From Deltaproteobacteria bacterium (lineage in GTDB: Bacteria > Desulfobacterota > DSM-4660 > Desulfatiglandales > Desulfatiglandaceae): DNA of 6,028 bases. The stretch spans positions 1 to 6,028 of the forward strand of contig JAGHDR010000402.1 in the NCBI GenBank assembly GCA_021159825.1, in the 5' to 3' direction. The position numbers were made by a program, and so were the translations under genes. Positions 5,549 through 6,028 of the stretch are shown here, in pieces. The notes under the pieces were generated by a model. It was not told the DNA's origin and did not search any database. It saw only the letters and a list, made by a program, of their open reading frames with translations. The stretch's first letter is position 1; every line of letters begins with the position of its first letter.

Positions 5549-5600
5549 GTAGGGGCACAATGCATCGTGCCCGGTAGGGCACGGCGCACCGTGCCCCTAC
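5549..5600. repeat. double palindromic repeat sharing the GTAGGGGCAC arm
   Basis: Outer arms GTAGGGGCAC (5549-5558) and GTGCCCCTAC (5591-5600) are exact inverted repeats. Within them are two smaller hairpins: GGGCAC/GTGCCC around AATGCATC (5553-5572), and GGGCACGG/CCGTGCCC (5577-5584 and 5589-5596). The unit appears to be one palindrome placed beside another. It fills most of the 67 bp between moaC and the SH3-protein gene and overlaps the moaC stop codon. The same arm forms the palindrome at 3045-3072. Confidence 0.85.
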
Positions 5601-6028
5601 GGCCCCTTTTCCTTTTTAATCACCCTGATATCCGTAATCATGGTTCCCGGATATTGGCCCTGATCATTCTTTTCCAGATATTTAACCATATCCCAAATGG
5701 TGTTCAGGGCAATAGAGACTCCGACCAGGGCTTCCATTTCAACCCCCGTTCGTGCCCGGCATCGCACAATGCATCGGGCCTCAACACCCCCCTGTCCCAG
5801 TTCAAAGGTCACCCTGACCATATCCAGCGGTATCTGGTGACAATGGGGAATCAAAAGATGGGTTTGTTTCGCTGCGTTCATGGCCGCAACCTCCGCCACC
5901 AGCAGCGGGTCCCCCTTCCTGATCTCCCCCTCACGTACCTTCTTCAACGTCTCGGAAGACAGCCGTATTTTTCCTGCCGCCGTTGCCTGCCGCTTCACCA
6001 CCGGTTTCTCACCCACATCGATCATGCC
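5597..6028 (-). CDS. moaC: MoaC, cyclic pyranopterin monophosphate synthase (C-terminal part, N-terminus outside window)
   Basis: MoaC acts with MoaA in the first step of molybdenum cofactor biosynthesis, converting the cyclic GTP intermediate to cyclic pyranopterin monophosphate in the cytoplasm. The frame enters from the right edge as G-MIDVGEKPVVKRQATAAG, matching the family N-terminal block (HMVDVSAK.. in E. coli). The Met at 6025 is therefore probably internal, with about 10-20 residues missing. Counting from it, conserved features are KGD (Lys37), AAKQTHLLIPHCHQIPL with His61/Cys62/His63, TGVEMEAL with Glu98, and IWDMVK with the catalytic-type Asp112 and Lys115. All key residues are present. 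The stop TAG at 5597-5599 falls within the arm of the palindromic repeat, so the last residue or two may be repeat-derived. The ending IRVIKKEKGP is close to a normal family length. Confidence 0.93.
   Translation of the reverse strand, partial: GMIDVGEKPVVKRQATAAGKIRLSSETLKKVREGEIRKGDPLLVAEVAAMNAAKQTHLLIPHCHQIPLDMVRVTFELGQGGVEARCIVRCRARTGVEMEALVGVSIALNTIWDMVKYLEKNDQGQYPGTMITDIRVIKKEKGP

Noticed and set aside
5530..5589. Longer start for the SH3 protein at GTG 5589
   Set aside because: The added 20 codons are largely repeat sequence and would bury the signal peptide; ATG 5529 has a ribosome binding site.

Overview
The window looks like an ordinary chromosomal stretch from a member of the Desulfobacterota (a sulfate-reducer-type deltaproteobacterium) or a close relative. 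This is judged from the protein style, not from a marker gene. The GAF-type sensor kinase, the small cyclic-nucleotide-binding protein, the YgiM-type SH3 protein and the short TtcA all resemble proteins I associate with that group. Base composition is moderate and even. There are no tRNA or rRNA genes, no CRISPR array, and no transposase or phage genes.

Layout. Positions 1-2969 hold a leftward (minus-strand) run. In transcription order it contains a soluble tandem-GAF sensor histidine kinase, a cyclic-nucleotide-binding (CNBD) gene broken by three apparent -1 frameshifts, an 82-codon remnant resembling the C-terminus of an ABC-transport auxiliary lipoprotein, and the first 141 codons of the ribosomal ABC-F ATPase EttA. 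Positions 3010-3109 are a compact nested inverted-repeat element. Positions 3140-3831 carry a rightward pair: a small J-domain protein and a small exported or membrane protein. Positions 3848-4567 carry a leftward TtcA-type tRNA 2-thiocytidine synthetase that converges with that pair. Positions 4568-4851 are a repeat-rich gap with a MITE-like element made of 7-bp tandem repeats in inverted orientation. Positions 4852-5529 encode a leftward SH3b/coiled-coil/membrane-anchor protein. Positions 5549-5600 are a double palindrome. Positions 5597-6028 hold the C-terminal part of MoaC (molybdenum cofactor biosynthesis), cut by the window edge.

How the genes fit together. The kinase and CNBD protein probably formed a cytoplasmic signalling pair; no response regulator is visible. 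The CNBD gene stops just where a PAS domain would be expected to begin, and the lipoprotein-like remnant begins at the same place. I infer a deletion scar that joined two truncated genes. EttA (translation), TtcA (tRNA thiolation), MoaC (cofactor) and the SH3 protein (envelope) are housekeeping-type functions with no obvious common pathway.

The most noteworthy signals are the decaying CNBD gene with its junction, and three non-coding repeat elements of two kinds: GTAGGGGCAC palindromes and CAGTTGT heptamers. One palindrome supplies the stop codon of moaC. I see no convincing previously undescribed multi-gene system here.
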